Assembly (NCBI GenBank): GCA_048201975.1
Contig: DBFBGQ010000063.1
Coordinates: 1 to 22,058, forward strand
DNA from: Egerieenecus sp048201975
GTDB taxonomy: Bacteria > Bacillota > Clostridia > Christensenellales > Aristaeellaceae
DNA: 22,058 bases
Direction of reading: 5' to 3'
Of the stretch, positions 1 through 7,838 are shown piece after piece. Numbering within the stretch: position 1 is the stretch's first letter; each line of letters opens with the position of its first letter. Position numbers and translations under genes: made by a program. The notes below the pieces were generated by a model. The model was not told where the DNA came from, ran no database searches, and saw only the letters and a list, made by a program, of their open reading frames with translations.

Positions 1-34
1 CGAATAAAAATTTTCAAAAATATTTCAATAGTGC

Positions 35-63
35 TTGCAATTATTGGAATTGTATGTTAGCAT
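35..63 (+). promoter_or_regulatory. Candidate sigma-A promoter of the N-glycan operon
   Basis: A TTGCAA -35 box (35-40) and a TAGCAT -10 box (58-63) are separated by exactly 17 bases, and the -10 is preceded by a TGT extended -10 element (55-57). The surroundings are strongly AT-rich compared with the GC-rich coding DNA that follows. Transcription would start near position 70, giving a leader of about 50 bases before the first permease. Each box matches consensus at four of six positions, so this is a reasoned candidate rather than a certain call. Confidence 0.5.
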
Positions 64-70
64 CATTTCA

Positions 71-94
71 GATGATAAATTAACAATTTACATC
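71..94 (+). promoter_or_regulatory. Operator-like dyad at the predicted transcript start
   Basis: An AT-rich inverted repeat has arms GATG-A-TAAATT (71-81) and AATTTACATC (85-94) around a 3-base centre, with one bulged A. It begins at the predicted +1 of the upstream promoter, a common position for a repressor operator. It has no G+C stem and no T tract, so it is unlikely to be a terminator. The regulator is not in the window. Confidence 0.35.
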
Positions 95-119
95 ATGTTT
101 ACGAGCGGGAGGGAGCGCA

Positions 120-1100
120 ATGTCAGAACACGTCCGCGCCAAGGTAGCTCCGGCGCTGGAACCCAAGCGCAAACGTCACCGGTGGACCCGGGATGATACC
201 GAGCTGAGCCTGCTGGGGCTGCCGACCTTCATTTGGTATGCGCTGTTCAGCTACTTGCCGATGTTCGGATTGATCATCGCCTTCAAGAAGTATCAAATAT
301 TCCCCCGTCAGTCGTTCCTGGCGAACCTGTTCATGAGCGACTGGGTGGGCTTTGATAACTTCAAGTTTTTCATCACCAACAACACCTTCGGCATGCTGCT
401 GCGCAACACGCTGCTGTACAACCTGGTGTTCATCGTGCTGAACATCGTGATCCCCGTGGGGCTGGCCATGATGATCAACGAGCTGTACTCCAAGCGCAAG
501 AGCAAGGTGTACCAGACGATGATGTTCTTCCCCCACTTCCTTTCCTGGGTGGTGGTCAGCTACTTCGTGTTCGCCTTCCTCAGCCCGGACAAGGGACTGA
601 TGAACAAGATCGTGATCGCGCTGGGCGGGGAAAAGATCATGTGGTACTCCGAGCCCACCTACTGGCCCTTCATCCTGGTGTTCATGAACCTGTGGAAGGG
701 CGTGGGCTATAACATGGTGGTGTACCTGGCCACCATCACCGGCATCGACCAGAGCCTGTACGAGGCGGCCATGCTGGACGGGGCCACCAAGTGGCAGCAG
801 GCCAAGTACATTACCCTGCCGCTGATGAAGACCATCCTGATCACCATGTTCATCCTGAATGTGGGCAAGATCTTCTACTCCGACTTCGGCCTGTTCTGGC
901 AGGTGACCCAGGGCGTGCCCAACTCCCTGCACAACGTGGCTTCCACCTTCGATACCTTCATCTACTCGGCGCTGCAAGGCTCCACGCCCATCGGCCGGAC
1001 CGCCGCGGCCTCCCTGTTCCAGTCCGTTTGCTGCTGCGCCACCATTCTGCTGGCCAACTTCATCGTGTCCAAGATTGATCCGGACAGCGCCATCATCTGA
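120..1100 (+). CDS. Sugar ABC transporter permease, LplB type (first permease)
   Basis: This is an inner-membrane subunit of a type I carbohydrate importer, of the LplB-like group common in Firmicutes for oligosaccharides. The 326-residue protein has a basic N-terminus (roughly residues 1-25), about six hydrophobic segments, and the cytoplasmic coupling motif EAAMLDGATKWQQAKYITLP at 215-234 that docks on the ATPase. The ATG at 120 follows a purine-rich ribosome site, GGGAGGGAG at 107-115. It is the first gene of a + strand operon, 17 bases ahead of the second permease. No ATPase gene accompanies it, so a shared MsmX-type ATPase encoded elsewhere is inferred. The downstream glycosidases suggest that the cargo is an N-glycan fragment; the permease sequence alone does not show this. 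Confidence 0.9.
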   Translation: MSEHVRAKVAPALEPKRKRHRWTRDDTELSLLGLPTFIWYALFSYLPMFGLIIAFKKYQIFPRQSFLANLFMSDWVGFDNFKFFITNNTFGMLLRNTLLYNLVFIVLNIVIPVGLAMMINELYSKRKSKVYQTMMFFPHFLSWVVVSYFVFAFLSPDKGLMNKIVIALGGEKIMWYSEPTYWPFILVFMNLWKGVGYNMVVYLATITGIDQSLYEAAMLDGATKWQQAKYITLPLMKTILITMFILNVGKIFYSDFGLFWQVTQGVPNSLHNVASTFDTFIYSALQGSTPIGRTAAASLFQSVCCCATILLANFIVSKIDPDSAII

Positions 1101-1117
1101 CGGAAAGGAGAATCCTC

Positions 1118-2050
1118 ATGGCAAATGCGAAAAAAGCCGAATTTCAAGTGGAATCCATGAAGATGAACCGCATCCGTCCGGGCACCAACGCAGGCTTCAA
1201 CGTGGTGTTCATCCTGCTGGCCGCCATGGCCATCATACCGGTGCTGTTCGTGTTCATGATCTCCATCTCCTCGGAGGAGTCCATTCGGGTGTCGGGGTAC
1301 AGCTTCATCCCCCAGAGCTTCTCCAACTCGGCCTACATGTTCCTGTGGAATGAAAAGGCAACCATCTTTTCCGCCCTGTGGATTTCCGTGCTGGTGACGG
1401 TGACCGGCACGCTGCTGGGCCTGGCGCTGACCACCACCATGGGCTATGTGCTCTCCCGGCCGGTGTTCAAGCTCAAGGGGCTGTATACCTGGGTGGTGTT
1501 CGTTCCCATGATCTTCAACGGCGGCATGGTGGCCTCCTACGTGGTGAACGCCAACATCCTGAACCTGAAAAACACTCTGGGGGCGCTGGTGCTGCCCCTG
1601 GCGGTATCCTCGTTCAACATCATTGTCTGTAAAACATTCTTCCGCTCCACCATACCGGACAGCATCATTGAATCCGCCAAGATTGACGGCGCCAGCCAGC
1701 TGCGCATCTTCGGCACCATCGTGCTGCCCATTTCCAAGCCCGTGCTGGCGACCATCGGCCTGTTCCTCACCTTCGGGTACTGGAACGACTGGTTCCAGTC
1801 CTCCCTGTACATTTCCAAGGCGGAGCTGGTCTCTCTCCAGGCGTTGCTGAACAACATGATGAAGAGCCTGGACTACATCGCCAACAATCCCTCCGCCGGC
1901 CTGAGCCTGCAGCAGTACCGCAACTCCATGCCCAGCGAGTCCGTGCGCATGGCCATCGCCATCGTCATCGTGATTCCCATTGCCTGCGCGTATCCCTTCT
2001 TCCAGAAGTATTTCATCTCCGGCCTGACCATCGGCGCGGTGAAGGGATAA
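1118..2050 (+). CDS. Sugar ABC transporter permease, YtcP/AraQ type (second permease)
   Basis: This is the partner permease of the upstream LplB-type subunit. The 310-residue protein has its first membrane segment at about residues 28-50, further hydrophobic segments, the coupling motif ESAKIDGASQLRIFGTIVLP at 185-204, and the usual C-terminal end in which a conserved GLTIGAVKG follows the last helix. The start ATG at 1118 has a good ribosome site, AAAGGAG (1104-1110), seven bases upstream. The two permeases together form the membrane channel for the sugar delivered by the binding protein encoded next. The family is clear; the substrate is inferred from context. Confidence 0.9.
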   Translation: MANAKKAEFQVESMKMNRIRPGTNAGFNVVFILLAAMAIIPVLFVFMISISSEESIRVSGYSFIPQSFSNSAYMFLWNEKATIFSALWISVLVTVTGTLLGLALTTTMGYVLSRPVFKLKGLYTWVVFVPMIFNGGMVASYVVNANILNLKNTLGALVLPLAVSSFNIIVCKTFFRSTIPDSIIESAKIDGASQLRIFGTIVLPISKPVLATIGLFLTFGYWNDWFQSSLYISKAELVSLQALLNNMMKSLDYIANNPSAGLSLQQYRNSMPSESVRMAIAIVIVIPIACAYPFFQKYFISGLTIGAVKG

Positions 2051-2069
2051 GCCTGTTCCGGTCGTACTT

Positions 2070-2084
2070 CCCGCTGATAGCGGG
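2070..2084 (+). other. Intercistronic hairpin before the binding-protein gene
   Basis: A 6-bp perfect stem CCCGCT/AGCGGG with a GAT loop lies in the 66-base gap between the second permease and the binding protein. There is no T tract, so it is more likely an mRNA stabiliser or processing site, of the kind that raises binding-protein levels above permease levels, than a terminator. A comparable hairpin sits at the same place in the minus-strand importer operon. Confidence 0.4.
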
Positions 2085-2116
2085 GATACACGATAAATAG
2101 TAAGGAGGATTTGTAC

Positions 2117-3532
2117 ATGAAAAAGCTTCTGTCTATGCTTCTGGTCCTGGCACTGGCGCTGGGGATGATGGGCATGGCGTCCGCGGAGGGCGACGTGGTT
2201 ACCCTGAAGTGGGTGACCGTCGGCACCGGCATGCCCACCAACTATGACGCCTGGCTGGCGCAGATTAACCCTTACCTGGAGGAAAAGATCGGCGTCAACA
2301 TCGAGATGGATGTCATTGGCTGGGGCGACTGGGATCAGCGCCGCAACGTCATCGTGAACACCAACGAGCCCTATGACATCATCTTCGGCAACATGAACAC
2401 CTATAACAACGACGTACAGCTGGGCGCGTACCTGGACATCACCGACCTGCTGGACACCGCCGCCCCCGAGCTGAAGGCCATGCTGCCCGAAGGCTACTGG
2501 GACGCCTGCCGGGTGAACGGTCAGATCTACGGCGTGCCCACCTACAAGGACAGCTCCATGTCCCAGTACTTCGTGTGGGATAAGGACCTGCTGGACGCCA
2601 ACGGCATCGACGCCAGCGAAGCGACCACCCTGGAGGCCCTGACCCCCATCCTCACCGAGCTCAAGGACAAGAGCAGCAGCGCCGTGTTCCCCCTGAACAA
2701 GAATGGCGCCACCTGGCTGATGACCTTCTACGATGGCATGAACGCCGGCCTGGGCACCCTGGGCGTGCGCTATGACGACGCTGAGGGCAAGGTGGTCTCC
2801 GTGCTGGAGCAGGAGGACGTGATGGCCAACCTGAAGATCCTCCACCAGTGGTACAACGACGGCCTGATCAATGCCGACGCCGCCACCCTGCCGGAAGACA
2901 ACAAGTACAAGGTGTGCTCCGTGGCGCAGGGCTGGCCCAGCGCTGCCATCACCACCTGGGGCCCCAACATGGGCGTGAACGCGGTGGCCTATCAGTGGGG
3001 CGAGACCGTGGTCTCCAACGACACCGTGCGCGGCTCCCTGAACAGCATCTCTGTGAACTGCGAGCATCCTGAAAAGGCGCTGGCGTTCCTGCAGCTGATC
3101 AACACCGACAGCTATGTGCGCGACCTGTTCTACTACGGCGTGGAAGGCGACAACTGGCAGTACACCGACGACACCAAGACCGCCGTGCACAAGAACAACG
3201 CGGATTGGCCCATGGCCGGTTACACCCAGGCGACCTTCTTCAACGTGACCCCCACCGACGACGTGGACTTCAACCAGTGGGACGAAGTCAAGGCCCTGAA
3301 CGAGGCCGCCAAGCCCTCTGTGCTGCTGGGCTTCTACTTCGACACCACCAACGTGCAGGATCAGCTGTCCGCCTGCATCGAAATCTACAACCGCTACAAG
3401 GGTGAAGTGCTCACCGGCACCACCGATCCCACCGTCTCCGTGCCGCAGATGATGGAAGAAATGCGCGCCGCGGGCTTCGACGAGATCGTGGCCGATGCGC
3501 AGGCTCAGGTGGACGCCTTCCTGGGCAAGTAA
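2117..3532 (+). CDS. Extracellular solute-binding protein of the sugar importer
   Basis: This is the substrate-capturing subunit of the importer encoded just upstream, of the LplA/family 1 extracellular binding-protein class. The ATG at 2117 is chosen over an in-frame TTG at 2111 because TAAGGAGG (2101-2108) then lies eight bases away. The 471-residue product starts with a signal peptide: MKK, a hydrophobic core to about residue 20, then ASA|E, which suggests signal peptidase I cleavage after residue 23. There is no lipobox cysteine, unusual for a Gram-positive binding protein, which is normally lipid-anchored. The mature part has features typical of the class, such as a YDIIFGN strand, a DITDLLD segment and aromatic-rich ligand-facing stretches. 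Oligomannoside or N-glycan cargo is inferred from the neighbouring enzymes. Confidence 0.88.
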   Translation: MKKLLSMLLVLALALGMMGMASAEGDVVTLKWVTVGTGMPTNYDAWLAQINPYLEEKIGVNIEMDVIGWGDWDQRRNVIVNTNEPYDIIFGNMNTYNNDVQLGAYLDITDLLDTAAPELKAMLPEGYWDACRVNGQIYGVPTYKDSSMSQYFVWDKDLLDANGIDASEATTLEALTPILTELKDKSSSAVFPLNKNGATWLMTFYDGMNAGLGTLGVRYDDAEGKVVSVLEQEDVMANLKILHQWYNDGLINADAATLPEDNKYKVCSVAQGWPSAAITTWGPNMGVNAVAYQWGETVVSNDTVRGSLNSISVNCEHPEKALAFLQLINTDSYVRDLFYYGVEGDNWQYTDDTKTAVHKNNADWPMAGYTQATFFNVTPTDDVDFNQWDEVKALNEAAKPSVLLGFYFDTTNVQDQLSACIEIYNRYKGEVLTGTTDPTVSVPQMMEEMRAAGFDEIVADAQAQVDAFLGK

Positions 3533-3561
3533 GGCAAGCGCCTCCTGATGTGAGGGAACCC

Positions 3562-3652
3562 GCCCGCGGGGAGCGGAGGAACATCGCAAACAGTTGGGTT
3601 TTCGATATTCCCCTTGCCCCCGCGGGCTTTCTTCATGGCCCGCGCCGCGGGC
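3562..3652 (+). promoter_or_regulatory. Competing-stem structure between binding protein and GH130 (attenuator-like)
   Basis: The 182-base gap before GH130 holds four complementary GC-rich segments: A GCCCGCGGGG (3562-3571), B CCCCGCGGGC (3618-3627), C GCCCGCG (3638-3644) and D CGCGGGC (3646-3652). A can pair with B (10 bp, then TTTCTT) and C with D, or B can pair with C (7 bp, 10-base loop) and leave A free. This is the geometry of a partial terminator or attenuator that could set enzyme expression below that of the transporter. No leader peptide or known riboswitch was recognised. Confidence 0.4.
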
Positions 3653-3714
3653 GCACCACGGCGGGACCACGTTTGATCATCCCATTTTCAACCCAAGAAA
3701 GCGAGTGTTATCGT

Positions 3715-4701
3715 ATGACCAGGATCATCGGCAAGGCGCTCCCGAACATCCCCTGGGAGGATAAGCCCGCAGGGGAAACCATGCCCATGTGGCGCTTCTC
3801 CGGCAACCCCATTATCGGCCGGCACGGCAACAAGCGCGCCAATTCGGTGTTCAACAGCGCGGTGGTTCCCTTTGGGGACGGATTTGCGGGGGTGTTCCGC
3901 TGTGACAGCCGCTCCATCAGCATGGACCTTTTCGCCGGGCGGAGCAAGGACGGCTATCACTGGGAGATTGAGGACGAACCCCTGCGCATGGAGGGCGCGG
4001 AGGAAGAGATTCTGCGCAAGGAGTACCGCTACGACGCCCGAATCACCCCCCTGGAGGGCAAGTATTACATCACCTGGTGCAACGGCTACCACGGCCCCAC
4101 CATCGGCGTGGCCTGGACGGAGGATTTCAAAACCTTCCATCAGCTGGAAAACGCCTTCCTGCCTTTCAACCGCAACGGCGTGCTGTTCCCTCGGAAAATC
4201 GGCGGCATGTACATGATGATGTCCCGCCCCTCGGACAACGGACACACACCCTTCGGGGATATTTATGTGAGCCAGTCCAAGGACCTGGAGTTCTGGGGCC
4301 GGCACCGGTACATGATGGGCACCATCAAGGGCAACGATTCCGCCTGGCAGTCCACCAAGATTGGCCCCGGACCTGCGCCCATCGAGACGGACGAGGGCTG
4401 GCTGCTGCTCTACCACGGGGTCATCACCACCTGCAACGGCTTTGTGTACCGCATGGGCAGCGCGCTGCTGGACCTGGAGCAGCCCTGGAAGGTGCTCTAC
4501 CGCTCCAAGGACTATGTGATGGCGCCCTTTGAGCTGTACGAGTGCGTGGGCGACGTGCCCAACGTGGTGTTCCCCTGCGCGGCGCTTACCGACGCGGCCA
4601 CGGGGCGCATCGCGGTCTATTATGGCTGCGCCGACACGGTGACGGGCCTGGCCTTCACCACCGTGGACGAACTGGTGCGCTATACCAAGGAAAACTCCTG
4701 A
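3715..4701 (+). CDS. GH130 beta-1,4-mannoside phosphorylase (N-glycan core type)
   Basis: This enzyme is predicted to phosphorolyse Man-beta-1,4-GlcNAc (or a related beta-mannoside) to alpha-mannose 1-phosphate and the free acceptor sugar, in the cytoplasm. The 328-residue product from ATG 3715 has the length expected for GH130 and closely follows the remembered pattern of the gut enzyme Uhgb_MP (GH130_2): WRFSGNPIIGR at 26-36, NSVFNSAVVPF at 43-53, and YDAR at 106-109 with the catalytic aspartate D107. Candidate phosphate-contacting residues are R153 (FNRNG), R171 (SRPSD) and H234 (YHG). The open frame extends upstream to 3550, but that part is the structured spacer and has no protein-like sequence; the family N-terminus fits 3715. 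The ribosome site there (AAGAAAGCGAG) is weak. No signal peptide is present. Assignment to subfamily 2 comes from memory and was not checked. Confidence 0.85.
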   Translation: MTRIIGKALPNIPWEDKPAGETMPMWRFSGNPIIGRHGNKRANSVFNSAVVPFGDGFAGVFRCDSRSISMDLFAGRSKDGYHWEIEDEPLRMEGAEEEILRKEYRYDARITPLEGKYYITWCNGYHGPTIGVAWTEDFKTFHQLENAFLPFNRNGVLFPRKIGGMYMMMSRPSDNGHTPFGDIYVSQSKDLEFWGRHRYMMGTIKGNDSAWQSTKIGPGPAPIETDEGWLLLYHGVITTCNGFVYRMGSALLDLEQPWKVLYRSKDYVMAPFELYECVGDVPNVVFPCAALTDAATGRIAVYYGCADTVTGLAFTTVDELVRYTKENS

Positions 4702-4736
4702 GGCTGGACGCGGCCTGAAGGCTGGAGGTTGAAACG

Positions 4737-7700
4737 ATGGTTTTTCTGGATAAGCGAATTAACGGCATCTGTGATGAGATGAAAAAATACGCTGTGCGCC
4801 AGCGCGTGCCGGTGGAGGACGTGCGCTATAAGGAGGGGTTCTTCCTCCGCCCCGAGGATGCCGCGGCGGATAGCGCGCCCTTCCTCCCCTTTGACAGCAG
4901 GCGCATGCATTGGTATGGCCCGGACCGGCACTACTGGTTCCAGGCGGAGATCACCGTGCCGGAGAGCTTTGCGGGGCGGAGCCTGTGGCTGCATGTGCGT
5001 ACCCAGATCGACGAATGGGACGACGCCAAGAATCCGCAGTTCCTGCTGTTTGTCAACGATGAAATTCTCCAAGGTATGGACATGAACCACCGGGAGGCGC
5101 TTTTGACCCGGGAGGCCAAGGCCGGGGAGCGCTATCGCGTGGACCTGCAGGCCTACACGGGCATCCTGCACACGGAGTTCAACCTGATTTTCGAATTGCG
5201 GGAGATTGACCCGGACCTGGATGGGCTGTACTGGGATCTGTACGTACCCCTTTCCGCCTTCCCGCGGCTGGATCCCCAGGACACCCGCCGCATGGCCCTG
5301 GAGCGGGTGATGAACGACGCGGTGAACCTGCTGGACCTGCGCACTCCCTATTCCGACGCCTATATGGATACGGTGCGCCAGGCCCGGGCCTACCTGCAAA
5401 AACACCTCTATGAGGAGTTGGGCGGCCATGCGGACATCATTGCCAGCTGCATCGGCCACACCCACATCGACGTGGCTTGGTGGTGGACCGTGGCCCAGAC
5501 CCGGGAGAAGGTGGCCCGCAGCTTTGCCACTGTGCTCAAGCTCATGGAGGAATACCCGAACTACAGGTTCATGTCCAGCCAGCCCCAGCTTTACGCCTTT
5601 TTGAAGGAGCGCTACCCGGAGCTGTACGCCCGGGTGAAGGGGCGCATCCGGGAGGGCCGCTGGGAGCCTGAGGGGGGCATGTGGCTGGAGGCGGACTGCA
5701 ACCTGACCAGCGGCGAGAGCCTGGTGCGGCAGTTTCTGCATGGAAAGCGCTTTTTCCGCGAGGAGTTCGGGGTGGACAACCGGGTGCTGTGGCTACCGGA
5801 TGTGTTCGGCTACTCCGGCGCGCTGCCCCAGCTGATGAAGAAATGCGGCATCGATTATTTCATGACTACCAAGCTGGCCTGGAACCAGTTTAACAAGCAT
5901 CCTTATGATACCTTCCTGTGGCGGGGCATCGACGGCACCCAGGTGCTGACCCATCTGATCACCACGCTGGGCGTGGGGCAGGATGTGAAGAACTTCTTCA
6001 CCACCTACAACGGCCTGCTTCACCCGGATGCGCTGCTGGGCGGCTGGGAACGGTATCAGAACAAGGACATCAACAACGATATCCTCATTTCCTACGGCTA
6101 TGGGGACGGGGGCGGCGGTCCCACCCGGGGCATGCTGGAGAATTCTCTCCGCCTGGAAAAGGGCGTGGCGGGCCTGCCCAAGGTGCGCCAGTGCTTCGCC
6201 CGGACCTATTTTGAAGAGCTGGACAAGCGGGTTTCCGGCAACAGGCGCCTGCCCGTATGGGAGGGCGAACTGTACTTTGAGTATCACCGGGGAACCTATA
6301 CTTCGATGGCCCGGAACAAGCGCTCCAACCGCAAGGCGGAGCTGCACATGATGGACCTGGAACTGCTCAGCGTGCTGGCGGCGGACAAGCTGCCCTACCC
6401 CGCGGCGGAGCTGGACCGCATGTGGAAGGTTATCCTGCTGAATCAATTCCACGACATTCTGCCGGGCTCGTCCATCCATGAGGTGTACGAGGTGACCAAG
6501 GCGGAATACGCGGCCCTGGAGGCGGACATCGCCCGCCTGGAGGGGGAACGGTTGGCTGCCTTGGCTCCCGCGGCGGACCGGGTGACCGTGTTCAACACCA
6601 AGGGCTTTGCCAGCGACGAAACGGTCTGCCTGGGGGACGTGCAGGCGGCGGCGTTGGTGGACGCGGCCGGCGCGCGGATTCCCGTGCAGCAGACCGCTCA
6701 GGGGGCGGTGGCGCATCTCCGGGGCCTGCCCGCCAAGGGCTGGCGCACCTACGGATTGTCGGCGGAGCCCGCGGAGCCCTCCGCGCCCTTTGTCCAGGAC
6801 GGCAACCGGCTGGAAACGCCCTACTACCTGGTGGAGCTGGACGAAAACGGCATGTTCTCCCGGCTGTACGATAGAACCTACCAGCGGGAGGTGCTCAAGG
6901 CCGGCGAAAAGGGCAACCTGCTGCGCATGTATGAGGATAAACCCATCTATTACGACAACTGGGACATCGACATCTATTATACGGAGAAATACTGGGACGT
7001 GACGGATGTGCAGTCCCTGCGCTGGACGGAAATGGGCCCCTTGCGCGCAACCCTGGAGGTGGAGCGCAGGGTGAGCAACAGCCTCATTCGCCAGAAGATT
7101 CACTTCTACGCCCACAGCCGCCGCATCGATTTCGAAAGCTATGTGGACTGGCACGACCATCAGCACCTGCTGAAGGTGCATTTCCCCACGGATGTGCACA
7201 GCGACGAGGCCACCTTCGAAATCCAGTTTGGCAACGTGAAGCGCAAGGTCCACCAGAATACCTCCTGGGATGTGGCGCGCTTTGAAAGCTGCGGACAGAA
7301 GTGGATGGACTTCTCCGAGGGGCATTACGGCGTCAGCCTGCTGAACGACTGCAAGTACGGCCATTCGGTGAAGGATGGCTGCATCGCCCTGACGCTGATC
7401 AAGTCCGGCATTGAGCCCAACCCGGTTACCGACCAGGAGGAGCACTATTTCACCTACGCCCTGTATCCCCATGGAGGGGACTGGCGGGAGGGCGGCACGG
7501 TCCAGGAGGCCTACCGGCTGAATCAGCCCGCCCTGTGCGTTTCCGGCGCGGGGGAAGTCCCCGAGTATTCCCTGGCGGGCGTGGAACACCCCAATGTGAT
7601 GCTGGAAACGGTCAAGCGCGCCGAGGACGGGGACGGATGGATCGTCCGCCTGTACGAGACGGACAACGCCCGCACCGCCACGGCCCTGCGCTGGAGCCGT

Positions 7701-7838
7701 CCGGTGGCCAGCGTGGAGGAGTGCAACTGCGTGGAGGATTTCGCGGCCCCCGCAACCTGCGAAAACGGCCGGATTCCCTTTGTGATCAAGCCCTATGAGA
7801 TCAAGACCTTCCGCATCCGGGAGAAGGAGGAAGCATAA
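4737..7838 (+). CDS. GH38 alpha-mannosidase, cytoplasmic
   Basis: This is a retaining, metal-dependent exo-alpha-mannosidase that would strip alpha-linked mannose from the imported glycan. It has 1033 residues, usual for bacterial GH38. There is an N-terminal beta domain at about 1-200, then the catalytic (beta/alpha) barrel, beginning with GHTHIDVAWWW at 240-250. By family knowledge the zinc ligands are H243, D245 and H572 (in NQFHDILPGSS), with the nucleophile D355 in WLPDVFGYS. A helical bundle and C-terminal beta-sandwich domains fill the rest. The ATG at 4737 has GGAGG eight bases upstream. No signal peptide is seen, so it acts inside the cell, like the GH130 before it and the GH20 whose start codon directly follows its stop. 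Linkage specificity (alpha-1,2, 1,3 or 1,6) cannot be read from the sequence. Confidence 0.93.
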   Translation: MVFLDKRINGICDEMKKYAVRQRVPVEDVRYKEGFFLRPEDAAADSAPFLPFDSRRMHWYGPDRHYWFQAEITVPESFAGRSLWLHVRTQIDEWDDAKNPQFLLFVNDEILQGMDMNHREALLTREAKAGERYRVDLQAYTGILHTEFNLIFELREIDPDLDGLYWDLYVPLSAFPRLDPQDTRRMALERVMNDAVNLLDLRTPYSDAYMDTVRQARAYLQKHLYEELGGHADIIASCIGHTHIDVAWWWTVAQTREKVARSFATVLKLMEEYPNYRFMSSQPQLYAFLKERYPELYARVKGRIREGRWEPEGGMWLEADCNLTSGESLVRQFLHGKRFFREEFGVDNRVLWLPDVFGYSGALPQLMKKCGIDYFMTTKLAWNQFNKHPYDTFLWRGIDGTQVLTHLITTLGVGQDVKNFFTTYNGLLHPDALLGGWERYQNKDINNDILISYGYGDGGGGPTRGMLENSLRLEKGVAGLPKVRQCFARTYFEELDKRVSGNRRLPVWEGELYFEYHRGTYTSMARNKRSNRKAELHMMDLELLSVLAADKLPYPAAELDRMWKVILLNQFHDILPGSSIHEVYEVTKAEYAALEADIARLEGERLAALAPAADRVTVFNTKGFASDETVCLGDVQAAALVDAAGARIPVQQTAQGAVAHLRGLPAKGWRTYGLSAEPAEPSAPFVQDGNRLETPYYLVELDENGMFSRLYDRTYQREVLKAGEKGNLLRMYEDKPIYYDNWDIDIYYTEKYWDVTDVQSLRWTEMGPLRATLEVERRVSNSLIRQKIHFYAHSRRIDFESYVDWHDHQHLLKVHFPTDVHSDEATFEIQFGNVKRKVHQNTSWDVARFESCGQKWMDFSEGHYGVSLLNDCKYGHSVKDGCIALTLIKSGIEPNPVTDQEEHYFTYALYPHGGDWREGGTVQEAYRLNQPALCVSGAGEVPEYSLAGVEHPNVMLETVKRAEDGDGWIVRLYETDNARTATALRWSRPVASVEECNCVEDFAAPATCENGRIPFVIKPYEIKTFRIREKEEA

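Noticed and set aside
962..3670. Long minus-strand open frame (902 codons) opposite the permeases and binding protein
   Set aside because: It is antisense to three clearly real genes and has biased composition only.
3550..3714. N-terminal extension of GH130
   Set aside because: The extra residues come from the structured intercistronic spacer. The family N-terminus fits the ATG at 3715.
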